DNA of 64,000 nt from Paracoccaceae bacterium (GTDB lineage Bacteria; Pseudomonadota; Alphaproteobacteria; Rhodobacterales; Rhodobacteraceae): positions 456,001 to 520,000 of the forward strand of contig JACKKJ010000002.1 of NCBI GenBank assembly GCA_024236495.1, read 5' to 3'. The notes under the pieces are model-generated. The model was not told the DNA's origin and made no database searches. It worked only from the letters and a program-made list of their open reading frames with translations. Both the position numbers and the translations under genes were made by a program. Below are positions 26,547 to 35,670 of the stretch, one piece after another (within the stretch, counting starts at the first letter, position 1; every line of letters begins with the position of its first letter).

Positions 26547-29500
26547 CTAGTCCGTCACCGTCACCCGTCCCTCATCCGAACGGGCCCGGTAGTCGGGGCG
26601 ATACATATCCTCCACCGTCGCGGCAGGCAGATGATAGCTGCCCGGCGAAACCGCCCGCACGACATAGGCCAGGCGGAACGGTTCCGAAGATGTCCAGTCG
26701 ACCGCGGCAAGGAACCGGTCCTGCCGGAACTCGGTCGAACGGGTCACGCCCACCGTGTCGAGCCAATCAAGCGCGGCGATGTCGCCCCCGCGCAAGAGGT
26801 TCGGGTTGTCGATCTCGAACCCCGCGGGCAGTGGGTCGTTGACCATCAGCCGTGCCTCGCCTCCGCCGAACGGGGTGACCTCGATCACCGCCACAAGGCG
26901 TGTTCCTTGCGCCACCTGCGACGGGTCGGCGGGCGCGCCCTCAAGCGTGTACCAGCTGCGGCTGAGCGCATAGCCGTTGCCGCCTGCCGCTTCGCCGACA
27001 GCGGGCACGCCGAAGGTCGACAGTGTCAGCGTCGCCTCCGACGCGCCGGTGTTGGTGAAGACCTGCGATCCGGTGCCCTCGCCGTCCGCGATCGCGCGCA
27101 CCAGCGGGCCGGTCAACGGCGCCCCGTCGAGCGTGAAGCGCAGCCCGGCATCGCCAGCCATCACCGCATGGGTCGCCAGAAGCGCCCATGTCGCCTCCTG
27201 CGTCGAGAGCCGCCGCGACGACAGCGCCGCCGCGACCGACTGGCCTATCGCGTCCGAGGGGATCGCCTGGGACCCGGCCTCGGCCGCAAGCGCCAGAAGT
27301 GCCGTTTCGTCGCGCAAGCCGGTTCCGTAGTCGGCGCGCCAAAGCTGCGCCTCCGGTCCGGTCGCGGCCAGGCGGTTCCGCGCAAGGATATCTGCCGCCC
27401 GCCTGAACATCGCATCCGCCCGCCGCTGATCGCCGTAGGAGGCAAGTGCCGCCCCAAGTTGCGCCGCCGCGATGGGCGTATCGAAGGCATCCGCCTTCGC
27501 GTCCGCGTAGTAGCGCAGATCGCCCATCGTCGCCGCCCCTTCCCGTGCCAGGACCATCATCGCATAGGCATAGGGGCCGCCGTTCGCATCGAAATCCCCG
27601 GCGTAGTTCAGCTGGTTGCGCAGGTTGTCCAGCGCGCTGCGGAAGGCCGCATCAGGGACCGAATAGCCTTGCGCCCGCGCGCGGCTGAGGAAATCGGTCA
27701 CATAGGCATCCAGCCAAAGATCGCCGCCATCAGGATACCAAAGCCCGAATCCGCCGCCCGACGACTGATTCAAGAGAACCGCCCCGATCGCTTCCTGCAC
27801 CCGCTGGCGGATGCTTTCGGTATCGCCCGGACCGCCCATCGCGCTTGCCAGCTCCTCGAAGTAAAGAAGCGGCATGGCCTTGGATGTGATCTGTTCCGTG
27901 CAGCCATAGGGGTAGCGGTCCAGCGAGGCGAGGATGCCCGGCGCGTTGAAACGCGCGATGGGACCAAGCGCCAGCGTCGCGTGCCCGGTGCCCGGCAGGA
28001 AATCCGCAAAGACATTGCCATCAAGGGTGAAGGACGCGCCGGGCGCCAGGGTGAACCGGTGCTGGCGGATGGTTTCAGGATCGTTGGCGCGCACGGGCAG
28101 CGCCAGCGACTTGACCAGTTGCCTTCCGTCGGGCGTGGTCAGCGCGATGCGAACCGTCGCGTCTCCTTCGCCCGAAGGCGCGGTCACGGGAACGGCGAGC
28201 ACCGTCTTGCCCCCATCGGCCAGATCAAGACCGGAGGGTGCCGCACCAAGCGTCAGGCCCTTGCCGCTGACATCAAGGCCCATGCGCCCCGCCGGGCCCG
28301 ACGCATGGACGATCTCCAGCCGCAGGGTGCTTTCATCGCCCGGCGCAAGAAACCGGGGCAGCGACGCGGTGACGACGACGGGGTCGCGGACCAGAACGTC
28401 ACGCTCGGCCTTGCCGACAGCCGACTTCGACCAGGCGACCGCCATCAGCCGCACTGTCCCGTTGAACGAAGGAAGCGTGAACTCTGTCCGGGCGTAGCCG
28501 TCTGCGCCGACCGTCAGCGGCCCGGAGAAATAGGCGACAAGCTCCTCCGTCGGGGGTGGAGCCTGCAGGCGCGCCGTCCCGGCGTCGCCGCCCGACCGCA
28601 CCTGACCCATCGCCCCGTTCTGCCCGTCGATCAGCCGTCCGTAGACATCCCGAATCGCCATTCCCAGCCGCTTCTGGCTGAAATAGTGACTTTCCGGATC
28701 CGGCGCCTTGAACCCGGTCAGATTCAGGATCCCGACATCGACCGCGGCGATGGTGGCATAGGCGGTCTCTCCCGGGGCGATGCCGGCGACCTTGACCGCG
28801 ACAGGAAGAGGCCCGCGCGGATCGGCCTCCTCCGCGACCTCGATCGTCGTCTCCAGCCGCTTCGCCCCCGGATCGACCGGCGCGTAGGACAGGCCCAGCG
28901 CGCGCGCGGGATTGCGCCCGCCCGCCGCATCCATCGGCCTCAGGACCGAGGCGGTGACATAGGCGCCCGTGCCCCAGTCGTCCGTGACCGGCAGATCGAC
29001 GGTATTCTCCCCTTCGGTGACAGGCACCGCCTTCATCGCGATCAGCCGGTTCGACACGACGCTGATCAGCGCCACGCCCGCGGTCCGGGGAACAAGGCGC
29101 AGATGGGCCGTCTCGCCCGCGCGGTAGGCTGGCTTGTCCAGCGCCAGGTCCAGCGTGTCGGGCGTGCTGGCGGCATCGGCGGGCACATACCAGCCTGCGT
29201 AGAACGAAACGGACGCCGCCCCCGCCGCGCCCTCTGCCGCCTCGACGACCAGTTCGTATTCGCCCCAGTCCACGCGCCCGTCGATACGGACGGGATCGCC
29301 GCCAAGCTCTGCCGTGCCTTCGTCGGCGATACTGCGGGTGGTGGTCACATCCCAGTTCCACTCACCGTAAAGCGAATACCACTGGTAGCGGCGTTCCAGC
29401 CGGTTCAGGCGCCACTTCACCTTCAGCGGCACCGGCCGCACATCCGGCCCGACCGCGATCAGCCGGAATTCTGCCGGGACACCCTGCGGCGAAACCCCGT

Positions 29501-32015
29501 CCTTGAAGGCCGGGCGAATGCCGATGACCGGCACATCGGGCAGCACCAGCCGTTCGATACTGCGTTCCACCGGGCGCCCTGACCCTTCGGACAGACGAAC
29601 GCCGTAACGCACCGACAAGGGCCGCATCGCATCGGCGCCGAGTTCCGGCAGGGTAACCTCGACGCTGGCCTTGCCGGCGGTGTCGGTGCCCCCGGGGCTT
29701 GGGAAATAGTCGAAGTAGATCGGAAAGTTGCTGTCCTGCTTGCCGAAGCTGAACCCGGGGAAATCGGGAAGTTCGGAGAGCGCGGAGATGCGGAAATCGC
29801 CTTCGATCGGCAGATCGGCCCCGGGCGCGCCGAAGAGGTAGCGCGCGTCGATGCCAAGCTGCGCCGTGGCGCCCAGCCGTTGCGGACTTTCGGACATCGA
29901 CAGGTCGAAGTCGATCCGTTCGGGCAGGAAATCCTCGACCAGGAAAGCTTGCGATGCCAGGACCGGCCCGTCCGTTTCGGCCCGCGCCTCGATCCGCCAG
30001 GTGCCGCGCGGGACCGACCCCGCCAGCGCGAAGCTCGCAGTACGGCCGCCGGCGCCCGCATCAGACAGGACATCGCGGGAATATTCGACCCCGTCAGGGC
30101 GCACAAGCCGCAGGTTCAGCGGCAGACCCTCGATCGCGGACGCCTCGGCGTCGCGTGCAAGGATCGTCGCGTTCACCACCTCGCCCGCGCGATAGGCGCC
30201 ACGGTCGGTCGACAGGAAAACGTCGATCGCGGGCGCCGCCGGACGGCCCGCGACACCCCGGTCCGACAGGTCAAACTCGGGTTCCGTCAACGAAAGATAT
30301 GAAAAATCGTCGCCCTTCTCGACCGTCACCAGCGCCGGGGCAAGACCGCCCGCACCGGAAACAAGCGCCGCGGCGAAATGCGCGTAGCCTTCCGCGTCCG
30401 TTTCCGTGGCCGCAATCTCGGCGTTCGCGCGCGACACGAGCGTGACCGTGGCACCTGCCTTCGCGGAGGCATCGTTCAGGCTGCGGGCAAAGACATGGAG
30501 CCCGTCGGCGCCCTGCATCGTGGTGAATCCGATGTCGGAGATGACGAACCACTGCGTCGCCGACGGGATGCGATCCGTATCGGCATTCTTCACGGCTGCC
30601 TGAAGCGCGTAGATGCCCGGCCCCAGATCCCGAAGCACCGTGTCAAGGGGCAGCCGGGTGGTGACATCGCGGTTGGTTTCCGTCTGTGCGGTGTCAGCCT
30701 CGCCGTGCCAGACCTCGGCGGCGTATTGGCTGGTGAAGTATTCCGCGGTCCAATAGTCCAGCGGGCGCCCGATGAAGTCTTCGCGGAAGGCCGCGACAAG
30801 GTTCCTGTCAGACACGCTCCAAAGGCTGAGCGTCAGGGCCGGCGCATTGACCGTTTCGACCGGGATGCCCGTTTCGGCGGCACGCGGCAAGATGTAGGCG
30901 CGACCGGGGAACCGCACGGCCGGCGCGCGGTCGCGCACATAGGCCTGGATGGTGACATCCTTGGCCAGCGTCTCGCCCTCGGCGCCGGGCAGGCCCTGAC
31001 GGAAGGTGATCGCATAGCGTTGGCCGTGCTCGACCCCGCTCACGCAGATCCGGTCGGCATTGCTTTCGACGGCCAGACCGGCCTGTGGCAGGGCGACAAA
31101 GGGTGCATAGTCGAACCCGCCGCCATCCAGAGGTCCGGTGAAGGTCGCACAGATGCGAGGGGCGGCGATGTCGCTTTCGACGCTGTGTTCGAAGATACGG
31201 AAACCGTATTTGCCGATCGCGTCATCCAGGAGCGCGTCGGCGTCGTCGCGCGGCTGGATATCCTGCGCCAGACGCAGGGCGGGGATCATGTCACGCCCCC
31301 GGTCTGCGGCTTCGAACGCGCGGGCCAGAACGAACAGTGCGTTCGCCCGGACAGCGGGGCGGTCGGCACGCAGATAGGCATTGATCGACGCCGAAACGGC
31401 CGTGTCCGCCGCCCCGTCACGGTTCGCACCGCGCGTTTCGCGATAGGCCAGGGCCAGTTCTGCGTATTCGACCCAGTCCTGCGCCGCGTCGGTCAGGTTC
31501 AGTGCCGCGCCCTGCAGGCGCATGGCCGCCGCGGCATCCCCCGCGGCCCGCGCCGCCGCCGCCTCTGCCAGAAGCCGGTCGGCGGATACGGACCCCGCGA
31601 CATGCGTCAGCGCAAGTGCCTGCGCCTGATCGCGCGCGCGGCCAAGGTCCGCCGCGCGCAGGAACCCGAGTTCCCTGGCGCGGTCCGATGCATGCGCCAG
31701 GACACGCGGATCGGTGATAAGGACACGGCCGGAAACGGCCCCCTCATAGGGCTGTTCCTGGGTCACTTCGGACTTCAGGAAACAGGCGTTCGACCGGCCA
31801 TTGAAGGTCAGGGCGCGGCAGTCCGGCGTGGCAAGGCAGGCGTTTGCACAGGCTTCGGCCGTCGTATCGAATAGCGCATTCAGATCCGATCCGTAGAAAT
31901 CGGCATCCGCCGTCATCACCAGCCGCCGTTCGGGCACCGGCGGCGCGTCCTGCGCGAAAAGCGATGTTCCGATGGTCGCAAGGATAGCGGCAAGAAACAG
32001 ACCCGTAGGGCGCAT
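26547..32015 (-). CDS. Alpha-2-macroglobulin family protein with N-terminal PAN domain
   Basis: 1822 aa from the ATG at 32015, which has AAAGGAGG upstream; the ATG at 32051 is in frame but lies outside that site. A signal peptide ends near FAQDAPP. Residues about 28-110 contain a cysteine-rich PAN/Apple-like domain (CANACLATPDCRALTFNG). Macroglobulin and bait-region domains fill the middle. The thioester motif YGCTEQ is intact with Cys1372, so covalent trapping of attacking proteases is possible. Bacterial homologues sit in the periplasm and guard the envelope, usually encoded beside pbpC as here. No lipobox cysteine is evident at the N-terminus, so it may be soluble in the periplasm. Confidence 0.92.
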   Translation of the reverse strand: MRPTGLFLAAILATIGTSLFAQDAPPVPERRLVMTADADFYGSDLNALFDTTAEACANACLATPDCRALTFNGRSNACFLKSEVTQEQPYEGAVSGRVLITDPRVLAHASDRARELGFLRAADLGRARDQAQALALTHVAGSVSADRLLAEAAAARAAGDAAAAMRLQGAALNLTDAAQDWVEYAELALAYRETRGANRDGAADTAVSASINAYLRADRPAVRANALFVLARAFEAADRGRDMIPALRLAQDIQPRDDADALLDDAIGKYGFRIFEHSVESDIAAPRICATFTGPLDGGGFDYAPFVALPQAGLAVESNADRICVSGVEHGQRYAITFRQGLPGAEGETLAKDVTIQAYVRDRAPAVRFPGRAYILPRAAETGIPVETVNAPALTLSLWSVSDRNLVAAFREDFIGRPLDYWTAEYFTSQYAAEVWHGEADTAQTETNRDVTTRLPLDTVLRDLGPGIYALQAAVKNADTDRIPSATQWFVISDIGFTTMQGADGLHVFARSLNDASAKAGATVTLVSRANAEIAATETDAEGYAHFAAALVSGAGGLAPALVTVEKGDDFSYLSLTEPEFDLSDRGVAGRPAAPAIDVFLSTDRGAYRAGEVVNATILARDAEASAIEGLPLNLRLVRPDGVEYSRDVLSDAGAGGRTASFALAGSVPRGTWRIEARAETDGPVLASQAFLVEDFLPERIDFDLSMSESPQRLGATAQLGIDARYLFGAPGADLPIEGDFRISALSELPDFPGFSFGKQDSNFPIYFDYFPSPGGTDTAGKASVEVTLPELGADAMRPLSVRYGVRLSEGSGRPVERSIERLVLPDVPVIGIRPAFKDGVSPQGVPAEFRLIAVGPDVRPVPLKVKWRLNRLERRYQWYSLYGEWNWDVTTTRSIADEGTAELGGDPVRIDGRVDWGEYELVVEAAEGAAGAASVSFYAGWYVPADAASTPDTLDLALDKPAYRAGETAHLRLVPRTAGVALISVVSNRLIAMKAVPVTEGENTVDLPVTDDWGTGAYVTASVLRPMDAAGGRNPARALGLSYAPVDPGAKRLETTIEVAEEADPRGPLPVAVKVAGIAPGETAYATIAAVDVGILNLTGFKAPDPESHYFSQKRLGMAIRDVYGRLIDGQNGAMGQVRSGGDAGTARLQAPPPTEELVAYFSGPLTVGADGYARTEFTLPSFNGTVRLMAVAWSKSAVGKAERDVLVRDPVVVTASLPRFLAPGDESTLRLEIVHASGPAGRMGLDVSGKGLTLGAAPSGLDLADGGKTVLAVPVTAPSGEGDATVRIALTTPDGRQLVKSLALPVRANDPETIRQHRFTLAPGASFTLDGNVFADFLPGTGHATLALGPIARFNAPGILASLDRYPYGCTEQITSKAMPLLYFEELASAMGGPGDTESIRQRVQEAIGAVLLNQSSGGGFGLWYPDGGDLWLDAYVTDFLSRARAQGYSVPDAAFRSALDNLRNQLNYAGDFDANGGPYAYAMMVLAREGAATMGDLRYYADAKADAFDTPIAAAQLGAALASYGDQRRADAMFRRAADILARNRLAATGPEAQLWRADYGTGLRDETALLALAAEAGSQAIPSDAIGQSVAAALSSRRLSTQEATWALLATHAVMAGDAGLRFTLDGAPLTGPLVRAIADGEGTGSQVFTNTGASEATLTLSTFGVPAVGEAAGGNGYALSRSWYTLEGAPADPSQVAQGTRLVAVIEVTPFGGGEARLMVNDPLPAGFEIDNPNLLRGGDIAALDWLDTVGVTRSTEFRQDRFLAAVDWTSSEPFRLAYVVRAVSPGSYHLPAATVEDMYRPDYRARSDEGRVTVTD

Positions 32016-32111
32016 CGGAACCTCCTTTGTCGAACGGGCGAAGGGTGCCACGGCAGCGCCCGCTTCGCAATCGCCACACGCGCGCCCATGCGGGCCGGGC
32101 GGCCGTCGCGG

Positions 32112-32879
32112 TCAGGTCGTGGCGGGCGTGTATCCGGCTGAAGCCGCCAACAGCATGCGGGTGTAATCCGTCTCGGCTCGATGGCTGGCAAGTGCGGCCC
32201 GCGTCAGTTCCTCGACCGCGGCGCCATGCTGCATCACGACAAGGCGTTCGCACATATGGGCGACCACCGCCAGATCGTGCGACACCATCAGGTAGGTCAG
32301 CCCCCGCTCGGCCCTGAGCCGGTCCAGAAGGTTCAGAACCTCGGCCTGGATCGAGGCATCAAGCGCCGAGGTCGGTTCATCCAGCAGCAGCACCTCGGGT
32401 TCCAGGATCAGCGCGCGCGCCACCGCCACGCGCTGACGCTGACCACCCGAAAGCTGGTGAGGATAACGAAAACGGAAATCGGGGCCGAGGCCCACATCGG
32501 CCAGCGCCCTTTCGATGCGCGCCTCCCGGTCCGGAAAGCCGTGGATCGCCAGCGGTTCGGAAAGCACCTTGTCAACCGTGTGCCGGGGGTGCAGCGAAGC
32601 GTAGGGATCCTGAAACACCATCTGGACCCGCCGGTAGAAATCCGCGGGGCGCGGGGTTTCAAGCACCTGGCCGCCCAGCCGGATCGCGCCCGCCGTTGTC
32701 GGCGCCAGCCCGCAGATCGCCCGCAGGACGGTCGATTTGCCCGAACCGCTTTCGCCCACGATCCCGAAGCTTTCTCCCCGGCCCACGTCGAACGATACGC
32801 CGCGCACCGCGCGCACCGTGTCGCCGCCGCGTCGGAACGTGACCCCAAGCGCCTCGACCGAAAGCATCACTTGGCCCAT
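32112..32879 (-). CDS. Peptide/nickel-type ABC transporter ATP-binding protein (DppF/OppF-like)
   Basis: 255 aa if started at 32879; an ATG at 32867 would give a one-base TGATG overlap with the preceding gene. ABC ATPase with Walker A GESGSGKST, Q-loop MVFQDPYASLHPRHTV, signature LSGGQRQRVAVARAL and Walker B VLLLDEPTSALD. The SLHPR stretch is typical of the second ATPase of oligopeptide importers. It is the last gene of a five-gene importer operon read from 37263 to 32112. The C-terminus lacks the usual long zinc/ligand extension of OppF. Confidence 0.93.
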   Translation of the reverse strand: MGQVMLSVEALGVTFRRGGDTVRAVRGVSFDVGRGESFGIVGESGSGKSTVLRAICGLAPTTAGAIRLGGQVLETPRPADFYRRVQMVFQDPYASLHPRHTVDKVLSEPLAIHGFPDREARIERALADVGLGPDFRFRYPHQLSGGQRQRVAVARALILEPEVLLLDEPTSALDASIQAEVLNLLDRLRAERGLTYLMVSHDLAVVAHMCERLVVMQHGAAVEELTRAALASHRAETDYTRMLLAASAGYTPATT

Positions 32880-33700
32880 GCCGCGTCCCTTTCCAGCGTC
32901 GGAAGCGGGCGCTGGCCGCCCTCGATCTGCGGCAGGCAGTTCATCAGGCCGCGGGTGTAGGGGTGCTGCGCCTGCTTCAGCTCCGATGCCTTCAACTCCT
33001 CGACCACGCGGCCCGCGTACATCACCAGAACCCGGTCACAGAACGACGACACAAGCCGCAGGTCATGGCTGATGAAGATCAGGCCCATCCCCCGTTCGGC
33101 CACCAGCCGGTCAAGGATGCGCAGCACCTCCACCTGCACCGTCACATCAAGCGCCGATGTGGGTTCGTCGGCGATCAGAAGGTCTGGTTCGGTCACAAGC
33201 ATCATGGCGATCATCGCCCGTTGGCCCATGCCGCCGGACAATTCATGCGGATAGGCGCGGAAGACCCGTTCCGGGTCGCGGATCTGAACGGCCTCCAGCA
33301 TCGCGATGGCGCGCGCCTTCGCCTCGGACCGCGACTGGGTGGCGCCGAACTTCAGCGCCTCCATCAGCTGCTTGCCGATGGTCATGACGGGGTTGAGCGA
33401 GAACTTCGGATCCTGCATGACCATCGACATACGTGCGCCGCGCAGGCTGCGCCAGGTCGCTGGCGAAGCCGCGCGCAGATCGATCCCGTCGAAATCGAGA
33501 ACCCTGGCGGTAGCCTTGCCCGGCGGCGGCGTCAGCCCGAGGATCGCGCGCCCGGTCTGGCTTTTGCCCGAGCCGCTTTCGCCGACGATCCCCAACCGTT
33601 CGCGGCCAAGGGTGAAGGTGACGCCGCGTACGACCTCGGACGGGCCCTGGCGGGTCGGAAAGGTGACCCGCAGGTCTTCGACGGTCAGAAGCGCGGTCAT
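32867..33700 (-). CDS. Peptide/nickel-type ABC transporter ATP-binding protein (DppD/OppD-like)
   Basis: 277 aa. Walker A GESGSGKSQ, signature LSGGMGQRAMIAMML (a common OppD variant), Walker B LLIADEPTSALDVT, and the C-terminal segment HPYTRGLMNCLPQIEGG found in oligopeptide ATPases. Its start overlaps the permease stop (ATGA) and its end overlaps the next ATPase, so the operon is tightly coupled. It powers import with the OppF-like partner. Confidence 0.93.
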   Translation of the reverse strand: MTALLTVEDLRVTFPTRQGPSEVVRGVTFTLGRERLGIVGESGSGKSQTGRAILGLTPPPGKATARVLDFDGIDLRAASPATWRSLRGARMSMVMQDPKFSLNPVMTIGKQLMEALKFGATQSRSEAKARAIAMLEAVQIRDPERVFRAYPHELSGGMGQRAMIAMMLVTEPDLLIADEPTSALDVTVQVEVLRILDRLVAERGMGLIFISHDLRLVSSFCDRVLVMYAGRVVEELKASELKQAQHPYTRGLMNCLPQIEGGQRPLPTLERDAAWAK

Positions 33701-34611
33701 TTGCGGGCCTTCGGGTCAAGTACGTCGCGCAGGCCGTCGCCCAGCAGGTTGAAACCAAGCGAGACGACGAAGATCGCCACACCCGGTACGGTGGCGACCC
33801 ACCACTGGTCGATCAGGAAACGCCGGCCCGAAGCGATCATCGCGCCCCATTCGGGCTGCGGTGGCTGCGCGCCAAGGCCCAGAAAACCAAGGCCCGCCGC
33901 AGTCAGGATGATGCCCGCCATGTCGAGCGTCACCCGGATGATGACCGATGACAGGCAAAGCGGCGTGACATGGCCCCAAAGGATGCGCGCCGATGACGCC
34001 CCCTGAAGCCGCGCGGCGTTGATGTAGTCGCTGTCGCGGATGGTCAGTGTCTCTGCCCGCGCGAGGCGCGCGTAGGGCGGCCACGAGGTGATCGCGATGG
34101 CGATGATCGCGTTCTCGATCCCCGGGCCAAGGGCCGCGACGAAGGCCAACGCGAGGATCAGACGCGGGAAGGCCAGGAAGATATCGGTCACGCGCATCAG
34201 CACGGTATCGACCCAGCCGCCGAAATAGCCCGAGGTCGTCCCGACCAGAAGCCCGATCGGCGTCGCGATGACCGCGACCAGAACCACGACCATCAGCGTG
34301 AGGCGCGATCCGTGGACGATGCGGCTGAAGATGTCGCGCGCCAGATCGTCGGTCCCGAAAAGATGCCCCTGAGACAGCGGGGGCAGGAAGCGTTCGGTGC
34401 GCAGGTCGCCCCCGACCACCGGGTCATAGGGCGCGATCACGTTCGCGAAGACCGCGACAAGGATGAGAAGCAGGACGATGCCAAGCCCGACCATCGCCAG
34501 CCAGTTGGACCGGAAGGAAAGCCAGGTCCGGTAGACTTGCCCCAGGCGCGCCTGACGGCGCGACTGCGGCTGGTCGGACAAAAGCCATTCACGGCGCGAT
34601 AGGGTGGTCAT
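33697..34611 (-). CDS. Peptide/nickel-type ABC transporter permease (DppC/OppC-like)
   Basis: 304 aa from the ATG at 34611, which overlaps the preceding permease stop (ATGA). A longer open frame to 35046 is only a shadow of that gene. An N-terminal cytoplasmic tail precedes a first helix (LAMVGLGIVLLLILVAVFANVIAPY) and the six-helix permease core. The coupling EAA motif region reads YINAARLQGASSARILWGHV. The C-terminal GDGLRDVLDPKARK is typical of DppC. Works as a heterodimer with the DppB-like permease. Confidence 0.93.
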   Translation of the reverse strand: MTTLSRREWLLSDQPQSRRQARLGQVYRTWLSFRSNWLAMVGLGIVLLLILVAVFANVIAPYDPVVGGDLRTERFLPPLSQGHLFGTDDLARDIFSRIVHGSRLTLMVVVLVAVIATPIGLLVGTTSGYFGGWVDTVLMRVTDIFLAFPRLILALAFVAALGPGIENAIIAIAITSWPPYARLARAETLTIRDSDYINAARLQGASSARILWGHVTPLCLSSVIIRVTLDMAGIILTAAGLGFLGLGAQPPQPEWGAMIASGRRFLIDQWWVATVPGVAIFVVSLGFNLLGDGLRDVLDPKARK

Positions 34612-35669
34612 GCCTGCCTCCGCACGCGCGGGTCGAGAAGGGTGTAAAGAAGATCCGACAAGAGGTTCAGCCCCACGAAGATCCCCCCGATCAGAAGCGT
34701 TCCGCCAAGCACCGCGTTCATGTCGGAGTTCTGGAGCGAGTTCGTCAGATACTGGCCAAGGCCCGGCCAGGCGAAAACGGTTTCGGTCAGAACCGACCCT
34801 TCCAGCAGGTTCGCATAGGACAGCGCGATGACCGTCACCAGCGGCACCGCCGCATTGCGGAGGGCATGGACCCAGATGATGCGCCATTCCGGCACGCCCT
34901 TGACGCGCGCGGTGATGACGTATTCCTGCGCCAGTTCGTTCAGCATGAAGCTGCGCGTCATGCGGCTTATGTAGGCCATCGAGAAATAGCCAAGCAGCGA
35001 GGCGGGCAGGATGATATGGGAAAAGACGTTGCGGAACGCATCCCACTGCCCCTGCATCGCGCTGTCGAGAAGCAGAAGTCCGGTCTTCGGCGTGATCGAA
35101 TACTCGAACGCGATGTCGACCCGCCCGGGCCCGGACACCCAGTGAAGCCGCGCGTAGAAGACCAGAAGCCCCAGAAGGCCCAGCCAGAAGATCGGCGCGG
35201 AATAGCCGACAAGGCCAAGCACCCGCACGACCTGGTCGGCAAGCCTGCCCTGACGGACCGCCGCCCAGACACCCATCGGGATGCCAAGGACCGTGCCGAT
35301 GATGATGGCGACCGTCGCCAGTTCCATCGTCGCCGGAAACACCCGCGCGATATCGTCCGCGATGTCGCGTTTGGTCAGGAAGCTTTGACCGAAATCACCG
35401 GTCAGCACTTTCTGGAGGTAAAGCCAGAACTGCTCGTAAAGCGGCTTGTCCAGCCCAAGCTCGATGAAGACCCGGTCATAGACCGACTTGGGCGCCCGGT
35501 CGCCGATCACGGCCAGCACCGGATCGACCGGCACCACGCGTCCGATCAGGAAGGTCACGACAAGAAGGCCGAGAAAGGTCAGCGCGACCGTCGCGGCAAG
35601 GCGGGCCAGCTTCCACAAGATACGAGGGAGGGCGCTGCTGCGCCCTCCGCCGTCAGTATCATCGCTCAT
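34608..35669 (-). CDS. Peptide/nickel-type ABC transporter permease (DppB/OppB-like)
   Basis: 353 aa inner-membrane permease. The first helix is near residues 15-35, followed by the DppB-type loop (DPVLAVIGDRAPKSVYD), the Q-S-F-L-TKR region and the coupling motif YVITARVKGVPEWRIIWVHAL. The end LLYTLLDPRVR is typical. It starts one base after the solute-binding gene and overlaps the DppC-like gene. Confidence 0.93.
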   Translation of the reverse strand: MSDDTDGGGRSSALPRILWKLARLAATVALTFLGLLVVTFLIGRVVPVDPVLAVIGDRAPKSVYDRVFIELGLDKPLYEQFWLYLQKVLTGDFGQSFLTKRDIADDIARVFPATMELATVAIIIGTVLGIPMGVWAAVRQGRLADQVVRVLGLVGYSAPIFWLGLLGLLVFYARLHWVSGPGRVDIAFEYSITPKTGLLLLDSAMQGQWDAFRNVFSHIILPASLLGYFSMAYISRMTRSFMLNELAQEYVITARVKGVPEWRIIWVHALRNAAVPLVTVIALSYANLLEGSVLTETVFAWPGLGQYLTNSLQNSDMNAVLGGTLLIGGIFVGLNLLSDLLYTLLDPRVRRQA

Positions 35670-35670
35670 G

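Noticed and set aside
25791..29582. A 1263-codon open frame on the plus strand
   Set aside because: It is antisense to pbpC and the alpha-2-macroglobulin gene, extremely Arg/Gln/His-rich and without domains; a GC-rich codon-position artefact.
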